From: Bacillota bacterium
Lineage (GTDB): Bacteria > Bacillota > Clostridia > Lachnospirales > Lachnospiraceae
NCBI GenBank assembly: GCA_023411225.1
Contig: JAEYPA010000170.1
Span: forward strand, 1-13,776
Direction: 5' to 3'
Length of the DNA stretch: 13,776 bases
The notes under the pieces are model-generated. The model was not told the origin of the DNA and ran no database searches. It was given only the letters and a program-made list of their open reading frames with translations. Below are positions 1-6,751 of the stretch, piece by piece. Numbering within the stretch: position 1 is the stretch's first letter; each line of letters begins with the position of its first letter. The position numbers and the translations under genes were made by a program.

Positions 1-458
1 TCGGTTTGATTAAGGCCATTGATACGTTTGATATGAGTAAAGGAATACGCTTAGCCACCTATGCCAGCAGATGTATTGAAAATGAGCTTTTGATGTTGCT
101 TCGTGGGGAAAAGAAGCAGTCAAAAGAAGTATATTATTATGAACCCATAGGGGCTGATAAAGAAGGTAACGAAATAAATCTGTTAGATATAATAGAAAGT
201 GTTGATATTGACATTGTTGAGAATCTGGAGTTGAAAAGAAACATCAAGTTATTATATACACTAGTGAATGAAGTGTTAACAGAACGGGAGAGACAAATAA
301 TAGTGTTAAGATATGGACTGGGAGAGAATAAAGAGGTGACCCAGAGAGAAATTGCGGTTGGCCTTAATATTTCCCGGTCCTATGTTAGCAGAATCGAAAA
401 AAAGGCTCTTAAAAAGCTTCGAGAGAGTTTCGAATCTAAGTATGGTTGCATATACTAA
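1..458 (+). CDS. sigK: RNA polymerase sporulation sigma factor SigK, C-terminal part (5' end outside window)
   Basis: The reading frame is already open at base 3 and enters within sigma region 2, at GLIKAIDTFD followed by KGIRLATYASRCIENE. This is the core-binding and -10 recognition segment of sigma-70 proteins, so the true start lies upstream and the TTG at 6 is not a start. The middle part has the EPIGADKEGNEINLLDI stretch typical of SigK rather than SigE. The C-terminus is region 4: an LTERERQIIVLRYGL segment and a helix-turn-helix TQREIAVGLNISRSYVSRIEKKAL that reads the -35 element. In Bacillus and Clostridium this factor directs late mother-cell transcription during sporulation. Nothing in the visible part is broken, and no skin-type insertion is seen here, though the 5' half cannot be judged. 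Family call is secure; SigK over SigE rests on remembered motif differences. Confidence 0.88.
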   Translation, partial: GLIKAIDTFDMSKGIRLATYASRCIENELLMLLRGEKKQSKEVYYYEPIGADKEGNEINLLDIIESVDIDIVENLELKRNIKLLYTLVNEVLTERERQIIVLRYGLGENKEVTQREIAVGLNISRSYVSRIEKKALKKLRESFESKYGCIY

Positions 459-484
459 ACATAAGAAACTTTTAGAGGTATAGT

Positions 485-688
485 ATGTGCTGTATGAGCC
501 CTTGTGAATTAGTCTCCTTTGTAACTGCTGTAGCTTGCTCAATATCCAAATGCTGTGATAAAGATGATATTGAGTTATTAGGTGTGGTATTTACTCAATT
601 AGGGGATACACTATTAACAATCAGTGTACAGAATGGTAAATGTAATAATACGAATCAGAAGGAGGAAGTAGTAGAAGGAAAACAGTGA
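485..688 (+). CDS. small Cys-rich protein, DUF6774-like, unknown function
   Basis: A 67-residue protein begins 26 bases after the sigK stop. The ATG at 485 is preceded by an AGAGG ribosome site at suitable spacing; a second Met at residue 4 is an alternative. The sequence opens MCCMSPCELVSFVTAVACSI and continues through KCCDKDDIELLGVVFTQLGDTL to a polar, Glu/Lys-rich tail. It has seven cysteines (2, 3, 7, 18, 23, 24, 53). The pattern S-CELV-F-T-ACxIxKC...ELxLLxxVFTQLGDTLxTIS matches what I remember of DUF6774, small proteins common in Lachnospiraceae. No signal peptide is evident, and the hydrophobic stretch at residues 8-20 is too short and Cys-rich to call a membrane segment. No function is known to me. 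Placement directly after sigK makes co-transcription possible but does not prove a sporulation role. Confidence 0.72.
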   Translation: MCCMSPCELVSFVTAVACSISKCCDKDDIELLGVVFTQLGDTLLTISVQNGKCNNTNQKEEVVEGKQ

Positions 689-740
689 CTGCGAAAGCAG
701 TTACTGGATGCCTTTGAAACTTCCTCTTCTTGCATTTTTA
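657..740 (+). terminator. nested hairpin, possible terminator after the small Cys-rich gene
   Basis: An inner stem of 10 bp (683-692 with 697-706, one G-U pair) closes a GAAA tetraloop and overlaps the stop codon at 686-688. Around it, 657-668 (AGAAGGAGGAAG) can pair with 720-730 (CTTCCTCTTCT) with one bulge, followed a few bases later by a run of five T at 735-739. The inner stem alone has no T-tract beside it. The outer stem makes a terminator possible but not certain. Confidence 0.35.
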
Positions 741-757
741 TCTGGAATAACTATAAT
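730..757 (+). promoter_or_regulatory. possible promoter for the aminopeptidase gene
   Basis: A perfect TATAAT sits at 752-757. The best -35 candidate is TTGCAT at 730-735, 16 bases upstream, which matches the TTGACA consensus only in its first three bases. Transcription would start near 764, giving a leader of about 37 bases to the ATG at 801. The -10 is good and the -35 weak. Confidence 0.4.
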
Positions 758-800
758 AAAGGAGTAATAGAAACGGGTTAGACTTAGGATGGAGGTTATT

Positions 801-2591
801 ATGATCTTAGAACGATTAGCATTAATTCGTAGTATAATGAAAGAAAGAGGTCTGGAGGCTTATATTATTCCAACTGCCGATTACCATCAGTCCGAATATG
901 TGGGGGAGTATTTTACTGCCAGACAGTTTATGTCTGGGTTTACAGGGTCAGCAGGGGTGCTGGTAGTAACTTTAACGAAAGCAGGGCTATGGACCGATGG
1001 CCGGTACTTTATTCAGGCTGCCAGACAATTAGAAAATTCCACAATTGAACTGTTCCGGCAGGGAGAGGATGGGGTTTTATCTATAGAGGAGTTTCTTCTT
1101 GAGGAAATGTCAGAGAATGGAATTCTCGGTTTTGACGGAAAAGTTGTATCCGCCAAATGGGGGGACGAGCTTTCCAGGAAACTGAAGGTAAAGACAATTA
1201 GCCTTTCTTTTGCGGAAGATTTGGTGGATCTATGCTGGAAAGATAGACCGACACTTCCGAAGGAGCCGGTCTATCTATTAGAAAATTGTTATGCAGGAGA
1301 ATGTTGTGGCAATAAATTGGCTAGAATTAGAGAAGAGATGAAGCAAGTAGGTGCAACCCTTCATGTGATTACATCTCTTGATGATATTGCTTGGATTTTA
1401 AATCTTCGTGGAAATGATGTAAAACATAATCCTGTGGTGCTATCCTATTTGGTGATTACCCTAGAGGATACATTGTTTTTTGTAGATCAAGACAAATTGA
1501 ATAAAGAGGTTAGGAAATACCTAGAGGAGAATACAATCACCCTAAAGGAATATGATGATATATATTCCTATCTTTCGTGTGTGTCTTTAAAGGAAAAGGT
1601 TCTGTTGGATGAGAATCGTGTAAATTATTGCATCACCAACAGCTTACAAAAAGACATTAAGATTTATGACAAACCAAATCCTTCTACCTTAATGAAAGCA
1701 ATCAAAAATGAAACAGAGATTCAGAATTTGGTGAAAGCTCATATTAAGGATGGATTGGCTGTTACTAAGTTTATGTATTGGTTAAAGAATAATGTAGGTC
1801 GAATGACCATTACAGAGCTGTCTGCCAGTGATTATCTAAAGAACCTAAGGGAAAGTCAGAAGGGGTATTTGGGGTTATCCTTTGACACCATTTGTGCGTA
1901 TAAAGAAAATGCCGCTATGATGCATTACAGTGCCACTGAGTCGTCTTTTGCAACACTAGAGCCGGAAGGCCTGCTATTGGTCGATTCCGGTGGTCAATAC
2001 TATGAAGGAACCACTGATATTACCAGAACCTTTGCTTTAGGTAAGGTGGATGACCAACAAAAGAAACATTTTACTGCCGTGGTAAATGGTATGCTTAACT
2101 TAGCCAACGCAAAATTTCTTTATGGCTGTACTGGAATGAACTTGGATATTCTGGCACGGGGGCCTATGTGGAATATGGATTTAGACTATAAATGCGGCAC
2201 CGGACATGGCGTAGGGTATCTCCTTAATGTTCATGAGGCACCTAATGGTTTTCGTTGGAAGAAGGTACCTGAACGCAATGACAGTTGTATTCTGGAAGCT
2301 GGTATGGTTACCACAGATGAACCCGGGATTTATATGGAAGGATGCTATGGTATTCGAATTGAAAATGAACTGGTTTGCAGGCAGGGTGTTAAGAATGAAT
2401 ATGGTCAATTTATGTATTTTGATACCCTTACTTTGGCTCCAATTGATCTGGATGCCATCGATCCTACTTGTATGAATGCCACGGAAAAACAGAGATTAAA
2501 TTCCTATCATAAACGTGTTTATGAGGTCTTAAGTCCAAATCTGTCTAATGAGGAGGCTCAATGGCTGAAAACCTATACAAGAGAAATATGA
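801..2591 (+). CDS. pepP: Xaa-Pro aminopeptidase (aminopeptidase P, M24 family, long form)
   Basis: This cytosolic metallopeptidase removes an N-terminal residue preceding proline. I start it at ATG 801 (596 residues) because GGAGG at 791-795 lies 5 bases upstream; the ATG at 789 overlaps that site and would add only four residues. Two creatinase-like N-terminal domains occupy roughly residues 1-300, and the pita-bread catalytic domain follows to about 525, then the short M24 C-terminal extension. The five metal ligands are visible: D395 and D406 (VDSGGQYYEGTTDITRT), H469 (GTGHGVGY), E507 (TDEPGIY) and E521 (GIRIENE). The spacings 11, 63 and 14 equal those of human XPNPEP1 (D415, D426, H489, E523, E537), so this is the long, three-domain type. 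H478 (NVHE) is also in its usual place. It is probably a single gene, since a new promoter follows it. Confidence 0.93.
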   Translation: MILERLALIRSIMKERGLEAYIIPTADYHQSEYVGEYFTARQFMSGFTGSAGVLVVTLTKAGLWTDGRYFIQAARQLENSTIELFRQGEDGVLSIEEFLLEEMSENGILGFDGKVVSAKWGDELSRKLKVKTISLSFAEDLVDLCWKDRPTLPKEPVYLLENCYAGECCGNKLARIREEMKQVGATLHVITSLDDIAWILNLRGNDVKHNPVVLSYLVITLEDTLFFVDQDKLNKEVRKYLEENTITLKEYDDIYSYLSCVSLKEKVLLDENRVNYCITNSLQKDIKIYDKPNPSTLMKAIKNETEIQNLVKAHIKDGLAVTKFMYWLKNNVGRMTITELSASDYLKNLRESQKGYLGLSFDTICAYKENAAMMHYSATESSFATLEPEGLLLVDSGGQYYEGTTDITRTFALGKVDDQQKKHFTAVVNGMLNLANAKFLYGCTGMNLDILARGPMWNMDLDYKCGTGHGVGYLLNVHEAPNGFRWKKVPERNDSCILEAGMVTTDEPGIYMEGCYGIRIENELVCRQGVKNEYGQFMYFDTLTLAPIDLDAIDPTCMNATEKQRLNSYHKRVYEVLSPNLSNEEAQWLKTYTREI

Positions 2592-2621
2592 TAATTTTTA
2601 TCGCGAAAAATGTAGCAAAAG

Positions 2622-2630
2622 TGTTATAAT
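2622..2630 (+). promoter_or_regulatory. extended -10 promoter for the GTPase pair
   Basis: The sequence TGTTATAAT is a perfect extended -10 element (TG, one base, TATAAT). At the normal -35 distance (around 2602-2607) there is no good hexamer, which extended -10 promoters can tolerate. Transcription would begin near 2637, leaving a leader of roughly 90 bases before the ATG at 2726. Confidence 0.55.
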
Positions 2631-2690
2631 ACTAACTATGGTGCAAATGCGTCATAATAAAGCAATTACGAGAAAGGAGGTCCATTCCCC

Positions 2691-2729
2691 GTGGAAGAGA
2701 GGAAGAACCATAGGGAAGGATTAATATGA
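2691..2729 (+). CDS. possible 12-codon leader ORF overlapping the CobW-type gene
   Basis: AAAGGAGGT at 2673-2681 is the strongest ribosome site in this region, yet it lies 44 bases before the GTPase ATG. Nine bases after it a GTG (2691) opens a 12-codon frame, reading VEERKNHREGLI with the first residue translated as Met. Its TGA (2727-2729) overlaps the ATG at 2726-2728 as ATGA, the usual geometry of translational coupling. The GTPase gene also has its own site, AGGGAAGGA at 2712-2720, inside the mini-ORF. The peptide is strongly charged and resembles nothing I know. Whether it is translated cannot be told from sequence. Confidence 0.3.
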   Translation: MEERKNHREGLI

Positions 2730-3802
2730 CAAAAATAGATATATTTTCTGGCTTTCTAGGTGCAGGAAAAACAACACTCATTAAAAAGCTTTTACAAGAA
2801 GCTTTTGTAGAGGAAAAGCTTGTTTTAATTGAAAATGAATTTGGTGAGATTGGCATAGATGGCGGATTCTTAAAGGATGCAGGAGTAGAGATTACAGAAA
2901 TGAATTCCGGCTGTATCTGTTGTTCCTTAGTAGGTGATTTTGGAACGGCATTAAAAGAGGTACTTGCAAAGTTTTCTCCAGATCGAATCATCATTGAGCC
3001 ATCAGGGGTTGGAAAGCTCTCTGATGTAATAAAGGCAGTGCAGGGTGTGGCAGAAGATACTGATATTCACTTAAATAGCCTGGTTACTGTAGCTGATGCT
3101 ACCAAATGTAAAATGTACATGAAGAACTTTGGTGAATTCTTTAATAATCAGGTAGAGAACGCTAAGACTATTGTGCTTAGTCGTACTCAGAATATCAAAG
3201 AGGACAAGCTGGATGCTACCATAGATTTAATTCGACAACATAATGAGAAAGCAACGATTATTACCACACCATGGGAACAGTTGGATGGTAAAAAGGTGTT
3301 GGAGGCAATGGAGTCAACCCGCTCAATGGTGGAGGAGCTTATGGATGAGGAAGAAATCTGTCCGTCTTGTGGAGGACATCATCACGACCATGAGCATCAT
3401 CACCATCATGAGGGAGAGTGCTGTGGTGGTCATGAGCATCATGACCACGAGCATCATCATGACCATGATGGGGAATGCTGCTGCGGACACAATCATGAGC
3501 ATCATCATGAAGGACATCACCATGCTGATGAGGTCTTCACCAGCTGGGGCATAGAGACACCACATCGATACAGTAAAGATGAGATGAAGGATATTTTGGA
3601 GAGCTTAGCAAATACCGATAAATATGGTATTGTCTTACGAGCAAAAGGAATTGTTCCGGATGTAACTGGAGAGTGGATTTATTTTGACTTAGTTCCAGGG
3701 GAATACGAGATTCGCACCGGTACCCCTGAGATTACCGGTAAACTTTGTGTCATTGGCTCTAATATTGATCAAGCACAATTGGAACAACTTTTTCATGTGT
3801 AA
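2726..3802 (+). CDS. CobW/COG0523-family GTPase with His/Cys-rich metal-binding insert
   Basis: A 358-residue P-loop GTPase of the G3E family, whose members load or traffic metals such as zinc and cobalt. The Walker A motif is GFLGAGKTT (residues 9-17). The family metal motif CxCC is present as GCICC (C63, C65, C66), and the ExxG switch motif is EPSG at 91-94. The G4 position, normally NKxD, reads SRTQ (152-155). Residues 212-266 are a low-complexity insert holding 25 His and 7 Cys, starting with CPSC (212-215) and containing imperfect repeats of a CGGH...GEC unit. The CobW C-terminal domain runs from about 268 to the end. The ATG at 2726 has AGGGAAGGA 5 bases upstream, and an in-frame stop at 2711 rules out an extension. 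It shares an operon with the next gene, 30 bases away. The cognate metal is not determined; zinc is my guess from the family and the fused partner domain next door. Confidence 0.92.
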   Translation: MTKIDIFSGFLGAGKTTLIKKLLQEAFVEEKLVLIENEFGEIGIDGGFLKDAGVEITEMNSGCICCSLVGDFGTALKEVLAKFSPDRIIIEPSGVGKLSDVIKAVQGVAEDTDIHLNSLVTVADATKCKMYMKNFGEFFNNQVENAKTIVLSRTQNIKEDKLDATIDLIRQHNEKATIITTPWEQLDGKKVLEAMESTRSMVEELMDEEEICPSCGGHHHDHEHHHHHEGECCGGHEHHDHEHHHDHDGECCCGHNHEHHHEGHHHADEVFTSWGIETPHRYSKDEMKDILESLANTDKYGIVLRAKGIVPDVTGEWIYFDLVPGEYEIRTGTPEITGKLCVIGSNIDQAQLEQLFHV

Positions 3803-3832
3803 GAAAAAAAGAAAATAAAAGGATGATTAAGT

Positions 3833-4774
3833 ATGGAAATCCCTGTTTACCTGTTTACAGGTTTTTTGGAAAGTGGAAAGACCACCTTTATTATGGATAC
3901 AATTTCTGATCCGGATTTTGTCGATGGAGAAAAGACGCTGTTAATACTATGTGAAGAAGGAACGGAAGAGTTTGATGAGGTTGCCCTTTCCAATTTAAAA
4001 GTAGATGTTGTTACAGTAGAAGAGGAAGAGGAGCTAACAACGGAATTTATAAAACGAGTGGAGGCATTTTATAACCCAGCCCGTGTGTTAATTGAGTTTA
4101 ACGGAATGTGGAAGGTATCTCGTCTGGTAGACGAAGTACTTCCTGAGAATTGGCCGGTGGTACAGGTGATTTCCACCATTGATGCCACTACCTTTGAGGT
4201 ATACAATACCAATATGAAATCCATGATTATGGAACAGATTGGATTGTCAGACTTAATTGTTTTTAATCGATGTAATCCGGATATCAAAAAAGGTAATTGG
4301 AAGCGCAGTGTGAAGGCGGTCAATCGGAAAGCCACAGTATATTTTGAAGGGTTAGATGGAGCACCACTGCCAGAGACCGATGAGGACTTACCTTACGATG
4401 TCAATGCTAAGATGATAACCCTTGAGGATGATGATTATGGAATCTGGTATATGGATGCCATGGAAAATCCTAAGAAATATGCAGGTAAGACAGTGTCTAT
4501 GAAGGCTGTTGTATATAAGAATCGTAACTTCCCAAAGAACCAGTTTGTACCAGGAAGATTTGCCATGACCTGTTGTGCAGATGACATTGCTTTTATAGGG
4601 TTTGTCTGCAACTATAATGGGGTGGAGAACCTGAAACTCAAGGAATGGATTCACATTGAGGCTGAGGTTCGTGTTGAATATCGTAAGGAATACCGTGGAA
4701 AAGGTCCAGTGCTTTATGCCAAAGTCGTGGAGCCTACCACAAAACCAGAAGAAGAGCTAGTTTATTTTAATTAG
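3833..4774 (+). CDS. CobW-like GTPase fused to a DUF1980/TIGR03943 (YcgQ-type) C-terminal domain
   Basis: A 313-residue protein in two parts. Residues 1 to about 175 form a G3E-type GTPase with Walker A GFLESGKTT (10-18). The CxCC metal motif of the family is absent; the comparable region holds an acidic run E63-E67. The usual EPSG is replaced by EFNG and the G4 motif by NRCN (145-148). From about residue 200 the sequence matches the C-terminal half of YcgQ/TIGR03943 proteins: NPKKYAGKTVSMKAVVYKN, then KNQFVPGRFAMTCCADD with C247 and C248, then LKEWIHIEAEV. YcgQ proteins usually accompany a DUF318-type permease and are under zinc (Zur) control in Bacillus subtilis; there is no permease in this window. 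The start has GGATG upstream. Both halves are clear by eye; the joint function in metal homeostasis is inferred. Confidence 0.85.
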   Translation: MEIPVYLFTGFLESGKTTFIMDTISDPDFVDGEKTLLILCEEGTEEFDEVALSNLKVDVVTVEEEEELTTEFIKRVEAFYNPARVLIEFNGMWKVSRLVDEVLPENWPVVQVISTIDATTFEVYNTNMKSMIMEQIGLSDLIVFNRCNPDIKKGNWKRSVKAVNRKATVYFEGLDGAPLPETDEDLPYDVNAKMITLEDDDYGIWYMDAMENPKKYAGKTVSMKAVVYKNRNFPKNQFVPGRFAMTCCADDIAFIGFVCNYNGVENLKLKEWIHIEAEVRVEYRKEYRGKGPVLYAKVVEPTTKPEEELVYFN

Positions 4775-4780
4775 TATTAA

Positions 4781-4830
4781 AAGGTACCAATAGGAAAATG
4801 TATTTTATTCCAATTGGTACCTTATTTTTG
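4781..4830 (+). terminator. intrinsic terminator of the GTPase operon
   Basis: A 14-bp stem with one mismatch pairs 4781-4794 (AAGGTACCAATAGG) with 4810-4823 (CCAATTGGTACCTT) across a 15-base loop, and ATTTTT follows at 4824-4829. It begins 6 bases after the stop codon, so it ends the two-gene unit and isolates it from the pilus operon. Confidence 0.88.
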
Positions 4831-4930
4831 CTATGACAGTATAAATTTATTAAATATAATAATATAATGTAAAAGTAAGAGTAATATATGAATAAAAACC
4901 CAGATATAACATAAAATTAGGAAAATATGG

Positions 4931-4959
4931 TTGAACATAGCTAAAAATAGTGATATTAT
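4931..4959 (+). promoter_or_regulatory. main promoter of the type IV pilus operon
   Basis: TTGAAC at 4931-4936 and TATTAT at 4954-4959 are separated by exactly 17 bases, and TG at 4951-4952 makes the -10 extended. Transcription would start near 4966, leaving about 40 bases before the pilB ATG. The rest of the 232-base gap (4831-4930) is very AT-rich; I see no recognisable riboswitch or operator in it. Confidence 0.65.
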
Positions 4960-5006
4960 TATTATGTGTCTACATATTTTTACATCAAGAGAAAGGGGTT
5001 TGAACA

Positions 5007-6710
5007 ATGGCAATTGAAGGATTTCGTAGAAAGAAAAAGCGATTAGGTGATTTATTAGTTGCTGCCAGAGTTGTAACTGAAGAACAATTAAAAGATGCCT
5101 TAGAGCAACAGAAAATATCAAAGAACAAGCTTGGTGAAGTTTTGACAGATATGGGTTATGTCACTGAGTATCAGATTGCCAAGGCACTTCATATTCAATT
5201 AGATTACGACATTGTTAATCTTTCTGAGATTAAGATACCTGATGAACTAATAAATCTTGTGGAAGATAAGGTATTAAGGAAGCACATGGTAATTCCCTTT
5301 GGTTACAAGGATGGTAATCCTAGCATAATCAACCTTGCTATGGCTAATCCACTGGACTTTATTGCATTAGATGACCTATCCATTATTACTGATAGGATGA
5401 TGAATCCATTTGTTGCTACTACAACAGATGTCCTTAAAGCTATCGACAAGTATTATGGCAACAAGGAAGCTATGGCTGTTGCAGAACAGTATACGAAAGA
5501 AAAGGAAAGTCAATATAAAGAGGAAGATGCTGATACTAGCAATTTGGAAGTAGAAAATGCGCCTATTGTTTTACTTGTTAAGACAATTATAGAACAGGCT
5601 GTTCGTCAGCGCGCAAGTGATATACATATAGAACCTATGGAGAATAGGGTTCGAGTACGATATCGAATCGATGGTGTTCTAATGGAAACCATGCAATATA
5701 AGATGAACTTATTTGCTGCTATAGTAGCTCGTATTAAAATTATTGGTGGTATGGATATATCTGAGAAGAGAAAACCTCAAGATGGAAGAATTACTCAGAT
5801 TGTGGACCGAACTGAATATGATATCCGTGTGTCAGTTTTGCCTACGGTTTTTGGTGAAAAGATTGTTATGCGTTTGACAGCTAAAAAGGCACTTAATAGA
5901 AAAAAATCAGAATTAGGATTTTCTCAACAGGAATTAGTAGAATTTAATCAAATTCTTGCTCATCCACATGGCATTATTCTTGTTACGGGGCCAACAGGAA
6001 GTGGTAAATCTACTACTTTATATACTGCTTTAAGTGAACTCAATAACGAAGATGTAAATATTATTACTGTTGAGGATCCAGTTGAGGCTAACATAGATGG
6101 AATTAATCAAGTCCAGACCAATACAAAGGCTGGGCTAACTTTTGCCAGTGCCCTGCGTTCAATTCTTCGGCAGGATCCTGACATTATTATGATTGGTGAG
6201 ATACGTGATACAGAGACAGCGCAGATTGCCGTTAAAGCAGCCATTACAGGTCACCTTGTTGTAAGCACCTTGCATACCAATAGTGCCGCCAGTTCTATAG
6301 CCCGATTAGAGGATATGGAAGTAGAGCCTTATTTGATTGCTGACTCTACTGTGGGAATAATAGCTCAGCGCTTATTAAGAAGACTTTGTCCTAATTGTAA
6401 AAAGAAAGTTAGGGCCACGGATTTCGATAAAGAACTGTTAAAAGTGCCTCTAGATCAGGAACTGACTATCTTTGAACCGGGAGGATGTGCTTCCTGCGGA
6501 GAGACAGGATATTTTGGACGTATCGGTATTTATGAGATTATGACAATAACACCAAAGCTCAAGAAAATGATTAATGAGCATAGATCAGCAGATGATTTAG
6601 AAGCAGAGGCTATTAAGGAAGGCATGCATACACTTAGGATGAGTGCCGGTCGCTGCGTTATGGAGGGGATTAGCTCTTTATCAGAAATGAAGAGAGTTAC
6701 ATTTGAGTAG
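5007..6710 (+). CDS. pilB: type IV pilus extension ATPase PilB (GspE family) with MshEN domain
   Basis: This 567-residue cytoplasmic hexameric ATPase drives pilin addition at the PilC platform. Residues 12-64 form an MshEN domain of two 24-residue motifs (12-35 and 41-64) split by five residues; such domains bind c-di-GMP in MshE and several PilB proteins. The GspE core follows: Walker A GPTGSGKST (328-336), an Asp box TVEDPVE, Walker B IIMIGEIRD with E398, and a His box HLVVSTLHTN. Near the C-terminus a four-Cys zinc site, CPNC (461-464) and CASC (494-497), marks the protein as an assembly rather than a retraction ATPase. GAAAGGGG at 4991-4998 sits 8 bases before the ATG. It is the first gene of the pilus operon, 41 bases ahead of pilT. 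Confidence 0.96.
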   Translation: MAIEGFRRKKKRLGDLLVAARVVTEEQLKDALEQQKISKNKLGEVLTDMGYVTEYQIAKALHIQLDYDIVNLSEIKIPDELINLVEDKVLRKHMVIPFGYKDGNPSIINLAMANPLDFIALDDLSIITDRMMNPFVATTTDVLKAIDKYYGNKEAMAVAEQYTKEKESQYKEEDADTSNLEVENAPIVLLVKTIIEQAVRQRASDIHIEPMENRVRVRYRIDGVLMETMQYKMNLFAAIVARIKIIGGMDISEKRKPQDGRITQIVDRTEYDIRVSVLPTVFGEKIVMRLTAKKALNRKKSELGFSQQELVEFNQILAHPHGIILVTGPTGSGKSTTLYTALSELNNEDVNIITVEDPVEANIDGINQVQTNTKAGLTFASALRSILRQDPDIIMIGEIRDTETAQIAVKAAITGHLVVSTLHTNSAASSIARLEDMEVEPYLIADSTVGIIAQRLLRRLCPNCKKKVRATDFDKELLKVPLDQELTIFEPGGCASCGETGYFGRIGIYEIMTITPKLKKMINEHRSADDLEAEAIKEGMHTLRMSAGRCVMEGISSLSEMKRVTFE

Positions 6711-6751
6711 TTTGACAGTAGAGTCGAAGTTAGGAATAAGGAGTAGTATTT

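Noticed and set aside
1..458. sigK interrupted by a skin element
   Set aside because: The visible part is an intact frame through region 4; an interruption further upstream cannot be judged from this window.
2227..2475. Overlapping + strand frame inside the aminopeptidase gene
   Set aside because: It lies in another frame over the conserved catalytic region, has no ribosome site and resembles no protein.
2650..2670. Zur-like operator (CGTCAT...ATTACG) before the GTPase pair
   Set aside because: The half-sites are imperfect and separated by 9 bases, unlike the compact Zur box of Bacillus with one central base. Not reported as a feature.
2638..2724. 28-codon frame starting ATGGTGCAAATG in the GTPase leader
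   Set aside because: It begins at the predicted transcription start with no ribosome site, and the peptide is not recognisable.
3365..3526. Short repeats that could suggest a CRISPR or minisatellite
   Set aside because: The repeats lie in frame within a GTPase and encode His/Cys units; there are no spacers of uniform length.
3323..3565. Antisense frame rich in Met and Val over the His-rich region
   Set aside because: It is the reverse-strand shadow of the CAT/CAC-rich repeat; no start signals or family match.
4775..5006. Possible c-di-GMP or other riboswitch ahead of pilB
   Set aside because: The gap holds the terminator of the previous operon, AT-rich DNA and a promoter only about 40 bases from the first gene start. 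No conserved riboswitch core could be recognised.
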